64,000 nucleotides of DNA from Bacteroidota bacterium (GTDB taxonomy: Bacteria > Bacteroidota > Bacteroidia > AKYH767-A > 2013-40CM-41-45): assembly GCA_016720655.1 (NCBI GenBank), contig JADKKE010000015.1:8997-72996 (forward strand). The letters are read 5' to 3'. The translations under genes and the position numbers were made by a program. Under the pieces are notes generated by a model that was not told where the DNA came from, did not search any database, and was given only the letters and a program-made list of their open reading frames with translations. Below, in pieces: positions 45,050 to 53,455 of this stretch (position 1 is its first letter; every line of letters starts with the position of its first letter).

Positions 45050-45488
45050 AATTTTGTTCGGCAAGTTCTTGAAGTTTATCAGCATTACAAAACCAGTGGC
45101 ACAAAGTTAAGTCAGAAATCTTTCCATCCTTGAAGTCCAGAGTAATTGCTTTTGGTATATTTTCTTCTTCTTCCAATATAGGAAAAAAACCATTATGAAA
45201 TACAAGTGCAGGGTTTCCGGGTTGACAACCACGGCAAAACTGAATACATGCACCCTCTGAAATCAAGTCAGCAGGAATTGGTTTTTCAAACTGCTCTTTA
45301 AAATACATCAAAGTATCCCACTTGTTCTTAGTATCAAAGTAAGTGTGTTCTTCGTGTAGCAATATTTCAAGCAAAGACAAATCTTTGTTAATGGTTGCAG
45401 TAGCAAACTCAAAAGTTTGTTGCCAAACTTTATCAAGTTCTTCAGGCGTTGGTTGTTTCAACGACTTCAATTCATTCAATCTAATCAT
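45048..45488 (-). CDS. 146-residue protein of unknown function between PLD-E2 gene and retron
   Basis: No signal peptide or membrane helix. Cys-containing stretch GACIQFCRGCQPGNPALVFH, then LDFKDGKISDLTLCHWFCNA. The alternation of a long helix (PEELDKVWQQTFEFATATIN) and later strands could be an NTF2-like fold, but I do not recognise it. Starts 27 bp after the PLD-E2 gene in the same direction and its stop codon abuts the retron RNA, so it joins the two parts into one array. Confidence 0.6.
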   Translation of the reverse strand: MIRLNELKSLKQPTPEELDKVWQQTFEFATATINKDLSLLEILLHEEHTYFDTKNKWDTLMYFKEQFEKPIPADLISEGACIQFCRGCQPGNPALVFHNGFFPILEEEENIPKAITLDFKDGKISDLTLCHWFCNADKLQELAEQN

Positions 45489-45514
45489 GAGTAAAATGTT
45501 TTGTGGTTAAGAAA

Positions 45515-46702
45515 TCAAGCGGCAATTGGATATTCATTCTTTCTTTCAGCAATTGCTTTCACATTTCCATGCGGCACATATTCACCTTCCCATATACCAG
45601 TGAGCAAATACAATTCGTAAAACAAAATCCATTCGTAAATCCAAGGGATTGTATTTTCCGAAATACTTGTTGTGTCCCTCCATTTCAAATCGCCGGGATA
45701 AAACAGGCAGAGTGAACCTTCACTGTAAATATGGATGTCGGTGTTAGGTTTGATTGAAGGATTGAGAACATAAACTTGTGGGAAGCAGCCAGCCCGAAAC
45801 TCAAGCCGAACATCGTAAGCATTTGCATTGGGTTTAAATTTACCCCTGCAAATCAGAGTGTCATTTTCAATTCTGCATTTGAGAAACGAAAACTTTTTTT
45901 CAATCTCTCTCTTTTGCATCATTGCTGACGAATAAGAGTTTGGCTGCTTTTGCCCATGAAACTTTGTGTGCAAACGACCGCCATAAAATTTATGTGGTTT
46001 GCTGACAACACCGCTTGTATTGCTTTGAAGCAAACCAGTTATAGCAACAGAAACCTTTGCTGACTGCATTGCCTTTGCAGTTGCTCTGATTTTCTCTTTC
46101 TCAATTTCGGCTTTAATCAGAGCATCTCTTTCTGCAACATCCTTTGCAACAAACTTTCTTTGCTCTGCATCAAAAGTTGATAGCAAATTTTCACGAAACT
46201 TTTCTTGCATCTCAAAACTTTGCACGACAAGTTTTTTCACAGCATCAGGATTTTCAAAATCAATTGTGTAATCTTTTGCAGTTGACCACCAGTTTTGATA
46301 ATCGTTTGTCAACGATTGAACTTCCCTGTTTGCATATTCTTTGAAGTTCTCATAATTGTAGTTTGCACCATCAGTAAAATTGAAAGAGCCACCGTAAGCA
46401 ACTTTGCCGTCAACAATCATAAACTTTGCGTGCATGAATCCTTTTACACCCGGTGCATTAGTTCCAGTTTTTAAAACGGTTGCACCTTTGCTTTGCAATT
46501 CTCTTATTGACGAGTAACGCCAAACATTCAAAGCATCACAAGAAAGAAGCAGCTCCACTTTTTTCCTTTGAGCAGCTTCGCCAAGTTTGCTGATTATCAC
46601 TTCATCTGTAAGCCATGAAACAGCAATTTGAATTCTGTTTTCGGCTTTGTCTAAAAGGCTAATGATTTGTTCCCGATTGTTATTGCGGATATTCTCCATC
46701 AT
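45515..46702 (-). CDS. PLD-family nuclease fused to an E2-like (ubiquitin-conjugating fold) domain
   Basis: 395 residues. N-terminal phospholipase-D-like domain with one HKD motif: HAKFMIVDGK (H91, K93, D98) and GGSFNFT (S106, N108); single-HKD bacterial proteins of this sort are usually nucleases acting as dimers. A charged coiled linker (~150-240) follows. The C-terminus (~275-385) fits E2 enzymes: FKPNANAYDVRLEFRAGCFP (strands), then HIYSEGSLCLFYP with a likely catalytic Cys332 in the HxY-x-x-G-x-(L/I)C-L context, then TIPWIYEWILFYELYLLTGI, the helix seen in the E2-like proteins of short type II CBASS. The fusion is unusual. First gene after the sigma-54-like promoter. Confidence 0.75.
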   Translation of the reverse strand: MMENIRNNNREQIISLLDKAENRIQIAVSWLTDEVIISKLGEAAQRKKVELLLSCDALNVWRYSSIRELQSKGATVLKTGTNAPGVKGFMHAKFMIVDGKVAYGGSFNFTDGANYNYENFKEYANREVQSLTNDYQNWWSTAKDYTIDFENPDAVKKLVVQSFEMQEKFRENLLSTFDAEQRKFVAKDVAERDALIKAEIEKEKIRATAKAMQSAKVSVAITGLLQSNTSGVVSKPHKFYGGRLHTKFHGQKQPNSYSSAMMQKREIEKKFSFLKCRIENDTLICRGKFKPNANAYDVRLEFRAGCFPQVYVLNPSIKPNTDIHIYSEGSLCLFYPGDLKWRDTTSISENTIPWIYEWILFYELYLLTGIWEGEYVPHGNVKAIAERKNEYPIAA

Positions 46703-46735
46703 TGTTGAAACGATTTAATTGTTCAGTTCTACAAT

Positions 46736-46752
46736 TTCAATCATCGTTCCAA
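46736..46752 (-). promoter_or_regulatory. Candidate sigma-54 promoter of the PLD-E2 gene
   Basis: TTGGAAC-GATGA-TTGAA on the minus strand matches the -24/-12 layout TTGGCAC-N5-TTGCA with exact spacing; mismatches are A for C in the -24 box and A for C in the -12 box. The transcript would start near 46726, 24 bases before the ATG. A sigma-54 activator is encoded divergently 100 bp away, which raises the odds. Confidence 0.55.
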
Positions 46753-46812
46753 TTGGCACAACAACTAAATTCACTTGATATTCAATGGTTTAAAATTTTT
46801 TTATTTCAACTT

Positions 46813-46855
46813 TAGTGGCTAACTTTGCGGCAGAATGACTAATTTTTAGCCACTA
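46813..46855 (+). promoter_or_regulatory. Promoter and 10-bp inverted repeat at the activator gene start
   Basis: TAGTGGCTAA (46813-46822) and TTAGCCACTA (46846-46855) are perfect inverted repeats 23 bp apart. A -7 element TAACTTTG sits at 46820-46827, overlapped by the left arm; the right arm ends on the A of the start codon. A protein bound to both arms would cover the promoter and start, so autoregulation, or upstream activator binding for the divergent sigma-54 promoter, is likely. Confidence 0.65.
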
Positions 46856-48327
46856 TGAGCAAAATTCTAATTTCATGGTCAGCGTTTAACAACGATTTTA
46901 CATGGTTGTATAGAGGAACAATTAACGAACAAAAAGACAAAGTAAAAGAAAACGGTCCAACCTTCACCGTTCACAAATTTTTCGGTGACGAATATGATAA
47001 GCATATCTTGCTTAATAGTAGCAGTGAACAGAAGGACAAGAATTTTTTTGACCAACTTGTCAGTGAGGTTAAAAAAGAATTCAAACATGTTGTTGTACCC
47101 CGACAAGTTGTAATTAAAGATCCGATAAACATTTCAGAAATTTTTTCAAAAGTTAGTGAATTGCTTTTAGAATTTAAGAATTCAGATATTGAAATCTTTG
47201 TCAACCCGGGAACGCCTCAAATGCAAATTGCTTGGTATTTGGTAAAGCCGAACTTCAAAAAAAATGTTTCACTGTTTCAAATACGAGACGCAAAGTTTAC
47301 AAAGACAGGAAAGCCCGAAAGAATTTATTCAAATATTGATACGCTTTTCAACCCAACGGTTTTAAGTGTCGCTAGTGCAGTAGCATCAAGGCAAGCAACA
47401 GAAAATAAAATTCTTGTTTCTGAAAGCCTCAAACCAATTTATAATAGAGCAGAACTTATTGCACAAACAAATGGTATAGGTTGTTTAATTCTTGGTGAGA
47501 ATGGAACAGGAAAAGAAAATTTAGCTTCACACATTCACATAAATTCTGACCGACAAAAGAAAGAGTTCAAAGCGGTGAATTGTGCAGCATATTCAGACGA
47601 CCTTTTACGAAGCGAATTGTTTGGACATGAGAAAGGTTCATTCACAGGAGCAGATAACCAAAAAATAGGAGTGTTTGAAGAATCAAACGGAGGAACAATA
47701 TTTTTAGATGAAATCGGAGATATCTCACCGAGGATGCAAGTTTCTCTTTTACGAGTTTTGCAGGAAAAGAAAATTCAGAGAGTTGGAGGCAATAAGGACA
47801 TTGCAGTTGATGTAAGAGTAATTGCAGCTACCAATAAAGATTTAGAAGCACTTTGCGACAAAGAGTTTTTTCGTTGGGATTTATTTTTTCGTTTAGCAGT
47901 TACTACCTTAAAGCTTCCTGCACTTCGGGACTGGACAAAAGATGAAATCAAAAAACTAATTGAGCATTTCAATAGTATTTACTTTTCGGAATTCCCAAAC
48001 CGACAACAGAAATTAATATTTCGTAAAGAAGTAATTGACCGTTTGATGAATTACCACTTCAAAGGAAATGTGAGAGAGTTGCAAAATCTGATCATTTCGC
48101 TTTACACTTTTTGCGACAAGGAAGTAACACTGACAGACCTTCCAGACAGAATCAAAAAAGAAGTAGTTCATCCGACAAGCAAAAGTGAAAACGAGAAAGA
48201 ACACATCAAGAATGTTTTTGAAAGTAAAAATAGAAACATCAAAGTGACAGCCGAAGCTTTGGGAATTGCAAGAGATACCCTTAAAAGAAAACTTGACAAA
48301 TACGGATTGAGAAATACGAACGAATAA
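46855..48327 (+). CDS. Sigma-54-dependent activator with CARF-like sensor (RtcR-like)
   Basis: 490 residues. N-terminal domain (~1-180) starts KILISWSAFNN and has IEIFVNPGTPQMQIAWYLV (117-123 core), the loop typical of CARF domains that bind cyclic nucleotides or RNA ends; this layout is that of RtcR, the activator of RNA-repair operons. Then the AAA+ core: Walker A GENGTGKENLA (214-221), ELFGHEKGSFTGAD (sigma-54 contact loop, S in place of A in GAFTGA), GGTIFLDEIGD, and a Fis-type HTH at the end (VTAEALGIARDTLKRKLDKY). It should turn on the divergent PLD-E2 gene when its ligand appears. No rtcA/rtcB is present. Confidence 0.88.
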   Translation: MSKILISWSAFNNDFTWLYRGTINEQKDKVKENGPTFTVHKFFGDEYDKHILLNSSSEQKDKNFFDQLVSEVKKEFKHVVVPRQVVIKDPINISEIFSKVSELLLEFKNSDIEIFVNPGTPQMQIAWYLVKPNFKKNVSLFQIRDAKFTKTGKPERIYSNIDTLFNPTVLSVASAVASRQATENKILVSESLKPIYNRAELIAQTNGIGCLILGENGTGKENLASHIHINSDRQKKEFKAVNCAAYSDDLLRSELFGHEKGSFTGADNQKIGVFEESNGGTIFLDEIGDISPRMQVSLLRVLQEKKIQRVGGNKDIAVDVRVIAATNKDLEALCDKEFFRWDLFFRLAVTTLKLPALRDWTKDEIKKLIEHFNSIYFSEFPNRQQKLIFRKEVIDRLMNYHFKGNVRELQNLIISLYTFCDKEVTLTDLPDRIKKEVVHPTSKSENEKEHIKNVFESKNRNIKVTAEALGIARDTLKRKLDKYGLRNTNE

Positions 48328-48329
48328 AC

Positions 48330-48720
48330 CAGCTGCGCAGGATATGCTCGCCCGTTTCTCCAGCTGCGTAGAATATGCACCCCTCGCCAGCTCTGCTCCG
48401 CAGGATATGTAATTCGCTAAAAGCTAAGCCCTGCGAAGGATGGCACAGCTGCAAAGTATTTCCAACCTGCTGCGCAGGATATCCCTCAGATAAAAGGTTC
48501 AGCACCGCTCCGCAGGATATCTCTGGATACCCACAGCTGCGAAGGATTTCCAATCCTTTCCCGCGCCCGCTCCGCAGGATACCCCCCTCCAGCTAAAAGC
48601 TAACTGCTGCAAAGGACGCACAGCTGCGAAGGATTTTCAATCCTTTGCAGCTGTACCCTCACTTCGCAGAGGTTCGCATTTAAAGGTGATATATCCTTAG
48701 CAGCTGGTGCGGTTGAAAAC
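48330..48720. repeat. Cluster of REP-like units (GCTGCGAAGGAT / CTCCGCAGGATATCC)
   Basis: About a dozen copies of a CTsCGmAGGAT core, some arranged as hairpins (GCGAAGGATT-TCC-AATCCTTT near 48537-48559, GCGAAGGATTTTCAATCCTTTGC near 48626-48648, given here in part). They match the ends of the REPIN-like elements at 51023-51518 and 59918-60413. No gene is present. Confidence 0.8.
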
Positions 48721-48748
48721 GGTAGTTTCCTTTTCATGGCAATCAATT

Positions 48749-49747
48749 TCATTTCGAATTACTTTCGACAATACGTTTCTCAAACGGATATGCTTCATCA
48801 AACTCTATTAGAAACGTCTTTATCTTTTCAAGCAATGCTACGATTTCATCAGACGAGGGCAGATTATTGTTCCATACCAATTGACCAAGCTCATTCTTAA
48901 ATGTCGTTTCTAATTCTTTCCAAGTTGCAGATGGGTCTTTAAATAACGGGGAGTCCGATAGTTTAGCATTCATCCAATCACCAGAAAAGATTTTATTTGA
49001 CGCATCATCTTGTAAAGCAAGATTGATCAATTGAAAGTTATCTGAGGAGAACAGTTTGTCTCCAAGATCGCTTTGTTTGTACAACATGAATAAATCGTAG
49101 AAGTGGCGAATCTTCTCCTTTAGTTTATCATTTCCTGAATAGGATAATCTGACTAACGACAAAAGTTTTTCAAAGAATGTTCTTTCTCTTGTCAGGACTA
49201 AAAGTGTGAATGGTTCTAAGCCATGATTAGAAATCAAATCATGTTTTCCCTGAAGTTTTAAAAACTGGCCCACATAAGATTGAATCTCCTTTTTATCATG
49301 TGGAACAGGATTGGTAAATGTATTTATCTCAAGTTGAATCTTGTCTTTTACCGCTTTAACTTCACCTTTCGATTTCTTATCGTAGCTATAATAAGTAACA
49401 CGTTTTCGTGCCATTTTATCTCCAGGTTCTCCGTCTTCTTGTTTTAATTCTTTTGTTATTTCTGGCTCTATCTTCTTCATCAATTTATAGCATTTATCAT
49501 CCGATTGTTTTTCTTCATTCAGAAGAGCAAGATCAATGTCCTCTGAAAATCTTTCGATGCAGTGAAATGCTTTCGATAAAGAGGTTCCTCCTTTAAAAAC
49601 TACTTTGGCAACAAAATCAGACTTTGATAGGTTTCTCAAAACGTATGTAACCCAATAATCCTTCTCAATGAGTGCTGGATGGATTTTGAAATGTTGTGAT
49701 GAAGCATCAATTGCATCTACAAATTCTTTATCATTATGAAATGTCAT
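48749..49747 (-). CDS. abiEii: AbiEii-type nucleotidyltransferase toxin
   Basis: 332 residues. IHPALIEKDYWVTYVLRNL, VFKGGTSLSKAFHCIERFSE and DIDLALL form the GGTS...D-x-D nucleotidyltransferase motif of AbiEii/AbiGii toxins, which transfer nucleotides onto tRNA or other targets and cause abortive infection. The antitoxin gene overlaps its start by 4 bp (49744-49747), giving coupled translation. Intact frame, with no sign of decay. Confidence 0.92.
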   Translation of the reverse strand: MTFHNDKEFVDAIDASSQHFKIHPALIEKDYWVTYVLRNLSKSDFVAKVVFKGGTSLSKAFHCIERFSEDIDLALLNEEKQSDDKCYKLMKKIEPEITKELKQEDGEPGDKMARKRVTYYSYDKKSKGEVKAVKDKIQLEINTFTNPVPHDKKEIQSYVGQFLKLQGKHDLISNHGLEPFTLLVLTRERTFFEKLLSLVRLSYSGNDKLKEKIRHFYDLFMLYKQSDLGDKLFSSDNFQLINLALQDDASNKIFSGDWMNAKLSDSPLFKDPSATWKELETTFKNELGQLVWNNNLPSSDEIVALLEKIKTFLIEFDEAYPFEKRIVESNSK

Positions 49748-50475
49748 TCAATATTCCATTTAGATTGGTTTGGCATAACTTCCTTACTTAAATTTAAACT
49801 ATACTTTGTAAGTGGATGAAGGGTTTTATAGATTGTAGAAACAGATACATCCTTTCTGTATTGCTCCAATATCGCTCCTAATAAAGCACGTGTAGATGAG
49901 TTATAGTTTAACGCAAGTTGAACTAATCTTTTCAGCTTTAAAGAAGATGTATACTTTATTTTTTTGATGATTGCATTTAAAACTTCGGTAGGATTGCTAT
50001 CAGGAATTTTCTTAATGTCTTTAATTGCATCTAATAGTTGAAGCAATGGAATGTCCCTTTCTTCAAATTCAAAACCCTTTCGCAGAAACTTAATTCTGTA
50101 GCCACTCACTTCTCTTGCTGGTTGGGGATTTATAGATGCAATTGTAATTGTATTAGACATTTGAGTTGTAAAACCTAATTGATTGTAAATAGAAATGCCG
50201 GTTGCATATCCTGTGATTTTATCTCCTCTTCTTGTAAGCGCTTTTACAATCTCACTTACATCTGGTCTCAAATTTCCAAATGATGTTTTACGAGGTTTGC
50301 AATACTTTCCTTTTTCAACTCTTACAATTTCCCCTTTTTTAGCCAGGCGGCTTAACGATTGGGCCAAAGCAAATTCATTCTCCTTTGGCAAACTGAAATC
50401 CGAATAGGTAAAGATGATACCCGGGGAGTAGCTGGAAATAGTGTTGTTGATCCTAGAAGCAATACTGGTAGTCAT
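49744..50475 (-). CDS. abiEi: AbiEi-type antitoxin (DUF6088-like)
   Basis: About 243 residues from ATG at 50475 (MTTSIASRINNTISSYSPG). The N-terminal winged helix (FTYSDFSLPKENEFALAQSL, SRLAKKGEIVRVEKGKYCKP) is the DNA-binding part that represses abiE operons; the rest (ALTRRGDKITGYATGISIYN, QMSNTITIASINPQPAREV) matches AbiEi/DUF6088 proteins. The frame extends to 50538, but that region holds the promoter. Works with AbiEii as a type IV toxin-antitoxin system. Confidence 0.88.
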   Translation of the reverse strand: MTTSIASRINNTISSYSPGIIFTYSDFSLPKENEFALAQSLSRLAKKGEIVRVEKGKYCKPRKTSFGNLRPDVSEIVKALTRRGDKITGYATGISIYNQLGFTTQMSNTITIASINPQPAREVSGYRIKFLRKGFEFEERDIPLLQLLDAIKDIKKIPDSNPTEVLNAIIKKIKYTSSLKLKRLVQLALNYNSSTRALLGAILEQYRKDVSVSTIYKTLHPLTKYSLNLSKEVMPNQSKWNIE

Positions 50476-50507
50476 AGGTCTCTTGTTAATACTAAACTTA
50501 TTAAACG

Positions 50508-50538
50508 TAAAGATAGGGATAATGTTAGAGAATGTCAA
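50508..50538 (-). promoter_or_regulatory. abiE promoter
   Basis: On the minus strand TTG at 50538-50536, 20 bp, then TATCTTTA at 50515-50508 (one mismatch to TAnnTTTG). Leader of about 25-30 bases to the ATG at 50475. Confidence 0.6.
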
Positions 50539-50639
50539 GTTTTTAATATGAATAACTTGACATAAAGTGGAAATAATTATATTTAAACTATTGATTATGA
50601 ATTAAATACATGTTTATGGGGGACGGTCATGTTAAGCCT

Positions 50640-50884
50640 TGTCAACATATAGCCGAAGCTCTGTTTCTGTTAATAAATGTGTATAGGATGTGATCTTAAG
50701 CTATTGATTTTGCAGAAAATTTTCGGTACCTTCGACTGCCGGAAACAGTCACACCGTTTGAGAGCAAGCTCTCACGGCGCGAGAGCCGCCGGCAGTCGAG
50801 CAATATTTTTTCTGATTTTAAAATAGCTTGACAACATTCCTTTTACACTTTATCATTAATTAAGAGCTTCGGCTACATTGTTAG
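50640..50884. mobile_element. MITE-like element with long imperfect inverted ends
   Basis: The ends (left TAGCCGAAGCTCT at 50650-50662, right AGAGCTTCGGCTA at 50863-50875) extend into ~60-bp imperfect inverted repeats (left about 50640-50706, right about 50818-50884). The centre holds CGACTGCCGG / CCGGCAGTCG (10 bp each) around further hairpins (GAGAGC-AA-GCTCTC). No ORF. It could be a non-autonomous transposon or a structured RNA; no second copy is in the window. Confidence 0.6.
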
Positions 50885-50924
50885 AAGTGTTGATTATGAC
50901 TGGCGATGTTAATGATTAAAGATC

Positions 50925-51022
50925 CGTCAATTAAATACCCCGCTCCTCAGTATATCCCACCAGCTAAACCCGCTCCGCAGGATATCCCCTCAGCTAAAAG
51001 CTAACCACTGCGAAGGATGCTA
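50925..51022. repeat. REP-like units upstream of the REPIN element
   Basis: CGCTCCTCAGTATATCCC, CGCTCCGCAGGATATCCC and ACTGCGAAGGATGC units leading into the element at 51023. Confidence 0.7.
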
Positions 51023-51518
51023 CAGCTGCGAAGGATTTCCAATCCTTTGCCCTTAAACTGTGTGATATTGTCTGAACTGTGATTTATTTGATTTTTAGGA
51101 TTTCACTGAAAGGGCATTGCTAATTCTTTTCCTTCCCTTCAGTATTTGCAATCAAATGCAAATGGCTTGGCATCAAACACCAGCCATAAATGTGCAAACC
51201 TTTGTGTTCGCAACAATATTTCAGCGAATCCACGATGAGCTGTTTGTGATTCGGTAGTGTGAACAGGTCGATCCAATCTACAACCGTCATCGTTAAAAAA
51301 TACGCGTGATCTGTTTTAATGGAATAATGATGGCCACTTTCAATTAGCATGCTTTGAATTTCGTGTAAAGAAAAATATTTGCTACATTCGAAATGCAATA
51401 CACAATCAATTCATGCTTTTAAAAACCAGCATCCAATAAGCATATCTGAAAAGCCTTGATCGGTGGATGGATATCACACAGCTTAAGGGCAAAGGATTTT
51501 TGCAAATCCATCGCAGCT
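51023..51518. mobile_element. REPIN-like element carrying a truncated RAYT
   Basis: Left end CAGCTGCGAAGGATTTCC... and right end ...TCCATCGCAGCT are ~45-bp inverted repeats, each itself a hairpin (GCGAAGGATT-TCC-AATCCTTTGC) followed by CCTTAAACTGTGTGATAT. Between them lies the gene fragment 51120-51398. A near-identical element is at 59918-60413. REPINs are paired REP hairpins mobilised by RAYT transposases, so these look like amplified, non-autonomous units. Confidence 0.8.
51120..51398 (-). pseudogene. Truncated REP-associated tyrosine transposase (RAYT)
   Basis: 92 residues. Contains HAYFLTMTVVDWIDLF and YGWCLMPSHLHLIA, the HUH motif region of the IS200-like Y1 transposase fold. RAYTs are normally 150 residues or more with a catalytic Tyr after the HUH part; this copy stops at NTEGKEKN and later bases (reading SEILKI after the stop) show it is cut before the Tyr helix. 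It is therefore not active alone. The copy at 60015-60293 stops at the same place. Confidence 0.82.
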
Positions 51519-51659
51519 TATCTTCTTCACAAGGCATAACATTTTACTAAGGCGATGACAAGTGCAGTTGGATTCTTGAAATCAGCTCCAGTGTAAAATA
51601 TTATAAATTTTTGATTGTGCTTGGAAAAATCTAATGATAACTTTTAAACAACGTCAAAG

Positions 51660-52347
51660 ATGAAAAAAAGATTTTTTTTAATACCAATTTTTATCGCTGT
51701 CTTTATTGGCTGCAAAAAACCTGATGGAAAACTATCTGGAGTTGTAACATATTATTTTAACGAAAACTATGGAGATAAACCTGATATCAGGGGCAAAAAT
51801 TTATATTAAAAGTTGTACTGAAATTGACACGACAAGTATTGATGCTATTGAAAAATATTTAATCGCTAAATTTTGGATGTCAACAATTGAAAGTAATGAA
51901 CTTTTTATGGCATCTGATTCAAGTATGTTGGTTAGTTACATGGACAACATGAACAGCCCATACTTGAAAAATGAAAATGATTATTTCAAAAATAATATTG
52001 ATGACCTAAACAAACAACTTTCGGATTTCCAAAAAGACATAACAACAAATTGGGAACGATTAAAGTTAATGGGAATCAACTCTAAAGATGAGTATGAAAA
52101 TCTCTCTAAAAATGCTTCATCTCAAATTCTTGATTTCAAAATTTCAAAGAATATCAAATCTTTTACTGCTGATGGTGCTGGAGCTTATTCCACAAATTTG
52201 CCACCAGGAAAATATTATGTACTAATTCAATCTAATCATCGTCATGGTCATTCATATGCTGAATTGACAGGACAGATTGAATTTCATCGAGAAACGATAG
52301 AATCGGAAAAGGAGACTACATCTGATGCCAAATTTACGATCGATTAA
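51660..52347 (+). CDS. Lipoprotein of unknown function, one frameshift
   Basis: ATG at 51660: MKKRFFLIPIFIAVFIGCKK has a lipobox (FIGC). After GKLSGVVTYYFNENYGDKPD the frame is lost at 51781-51795 and continues as SGAKIYIKSCTEIDTTSIDA in the next frame to 52347. The C-terminal part GAGAYSTNLPPGKYYVLIQS resembles a carboxypeptidase-regulatory-like beta domain (G-x-Y-x2-NLPPG-xY). About 229 residues after repair. Upstream lies the REPIN element; no partner is evident. Confidence 0.65.
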
Positions 52348-52536
52348 ACATTTACAAATCACTGGGATTTCATACTGATTGTCTAGCTAAATTTTTTCAC
52401 AGATTCGAGCAGAAAAGTGTGAAACCCAACGCAGTAGTTAAAATATTGCATTTATAAAATACTTGATGCTGAGGAAATGTTCGTTTTGTAGAATTTAAAT
52501 TTACCTTCTTATTGATTCACATTTGAAAATATTAAA

Positions 52537-53076
52537 ATGGAAACAATACTTGCAAGTGCCGCAATAGCCGCAATAATTTCTGTAACAGGAACAATTGTTC
52601 TTAATATTTATCTAAATCGTAAGACTTTTAAGAATGATTATTTTAAAATTATAATTCAAAAGAGAATAGAAACGTATGAACTTTTGGAAGACCAAATCTC
52701 TATTCTAAAGTTATCGGTAATTAATAATGACGGAAGAAATGATTCGCCTTATCATCAAATATTTTCTATGGGTACCAAGCACTTACTAATCTCCACTCAG
52801 AATTTAGTTTTAGCCAATGGGAAAAGTGTTTGGCTTAATATGAAGACGAATAATAAAATGACAGAGTTAGTACAATTAGGTAATGCAATTGGACTGAATA
52901 GTTTAAACGATTCTGACCTTATTGATGCTGGAAGGAAGCATTATTGGAAAATTGCGCAATTACGAGATGAATTAGAGATATTGATTCAAAAGGATATTCT
53001 TACTCTGTATGATTTTAGTCAAATGATAAAGCGCAAACTTGAGGACCCAAGAATACATAGCTCAAGTAGGACTTGA
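52537..53076 (+). CDS. Single-pass membrane protein, function unknown
   Basis: 179 residues. N-terminal helix LASAAIAAIISVTGTIVLNI, then a basic stop-transfer stretch YLNRKTFKND and a helical cytoplasmic part (IIIQKRIETYELLEDQISIL, YWKIAQLRDELEILIQKDIL). Resembles the helix-plus-cytoplasmic-domain design of the proteins at 54226-55784, but without a signal peptide. No known family recognised. Confidence 0.55.
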   Translation: METILASAAIAAIISVTGTIVLNIYLNRKTFKNDYFKIIIQKRIETYELLEDQISILKLSVINNDGRNDSPYHQIFSMGTKHLLISTQNLVLANGKSVWLNMKTNNKMTELVQLGNAIGLNSLNDSDLIDAGRKHYWKIAQLRDELEILIQKDILTLYDFSQMIKRKLEDPRIHSSSRT

Positions 53077-53114
53077 CGGATATATAATTGAAATGAAAAC
53101 TTCAAACTAACCAT

Positions 53115-53330
53115 ATGACTAAAAATACAATTTCAGTTACAGCTTACATAGTTACTGGTAGCGATATTAAAATATTGCTAAATGAATCACCGCATCAAGC
53201 TATTGAAAAATATCTTTGTCCAGATATGCGGCCACCAATTGAAAATATTCTGATCGAAGCAATGACAGATGATGGTAAGTTGGTAAAGATTTCAATTACC
53301 CAAGAAAGAATTTATGCAACGATTGTATGA
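53115..53330 (+). CDS. Small hypothetical protein, 71 residues
   Basis: MTKNTISVTAYIVTGSDIKI and ENILIEAMTDDGKLVKISIT suggest a small alpha/beta domain. It follows the preceding gene by 38 bp in the same direction, so it may share its transcript. No recognisable motif. Confidence 0.4.
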   Translation: MTKNTISVTAYIVTGSDIKILLNESPHQAIEKYLCPDMRPPIENILIEAMTDDGKLVKISITQERIYATIV

Positions 53331-53455
53331 ATTTACTACCTTCAACAAAATCAGTTGCAGACTCCAATTTTTTGCGCTTCGTTATGCACAACCAATTGCG
53401 ACCTACCAACTTGAGAGTGCCTGCAAGAAACTAACTTTGACAAACTAAATTTACA

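Noticed and set aside
44888..45085. 65-codon leftward ORF over the retron RNA
   Set aside because: It spans the msr-msd hairpins; its Val/Ile-rich end is the AT-rich msd stem.
46751..46767. Rightward sigma-54 site starting TTGGCAC
   Set aside because: The -24 box is perfect, but the position of the -12 box reads CTAAA, so it is not a promoter; it may be a half-palindrome of the leftward site.
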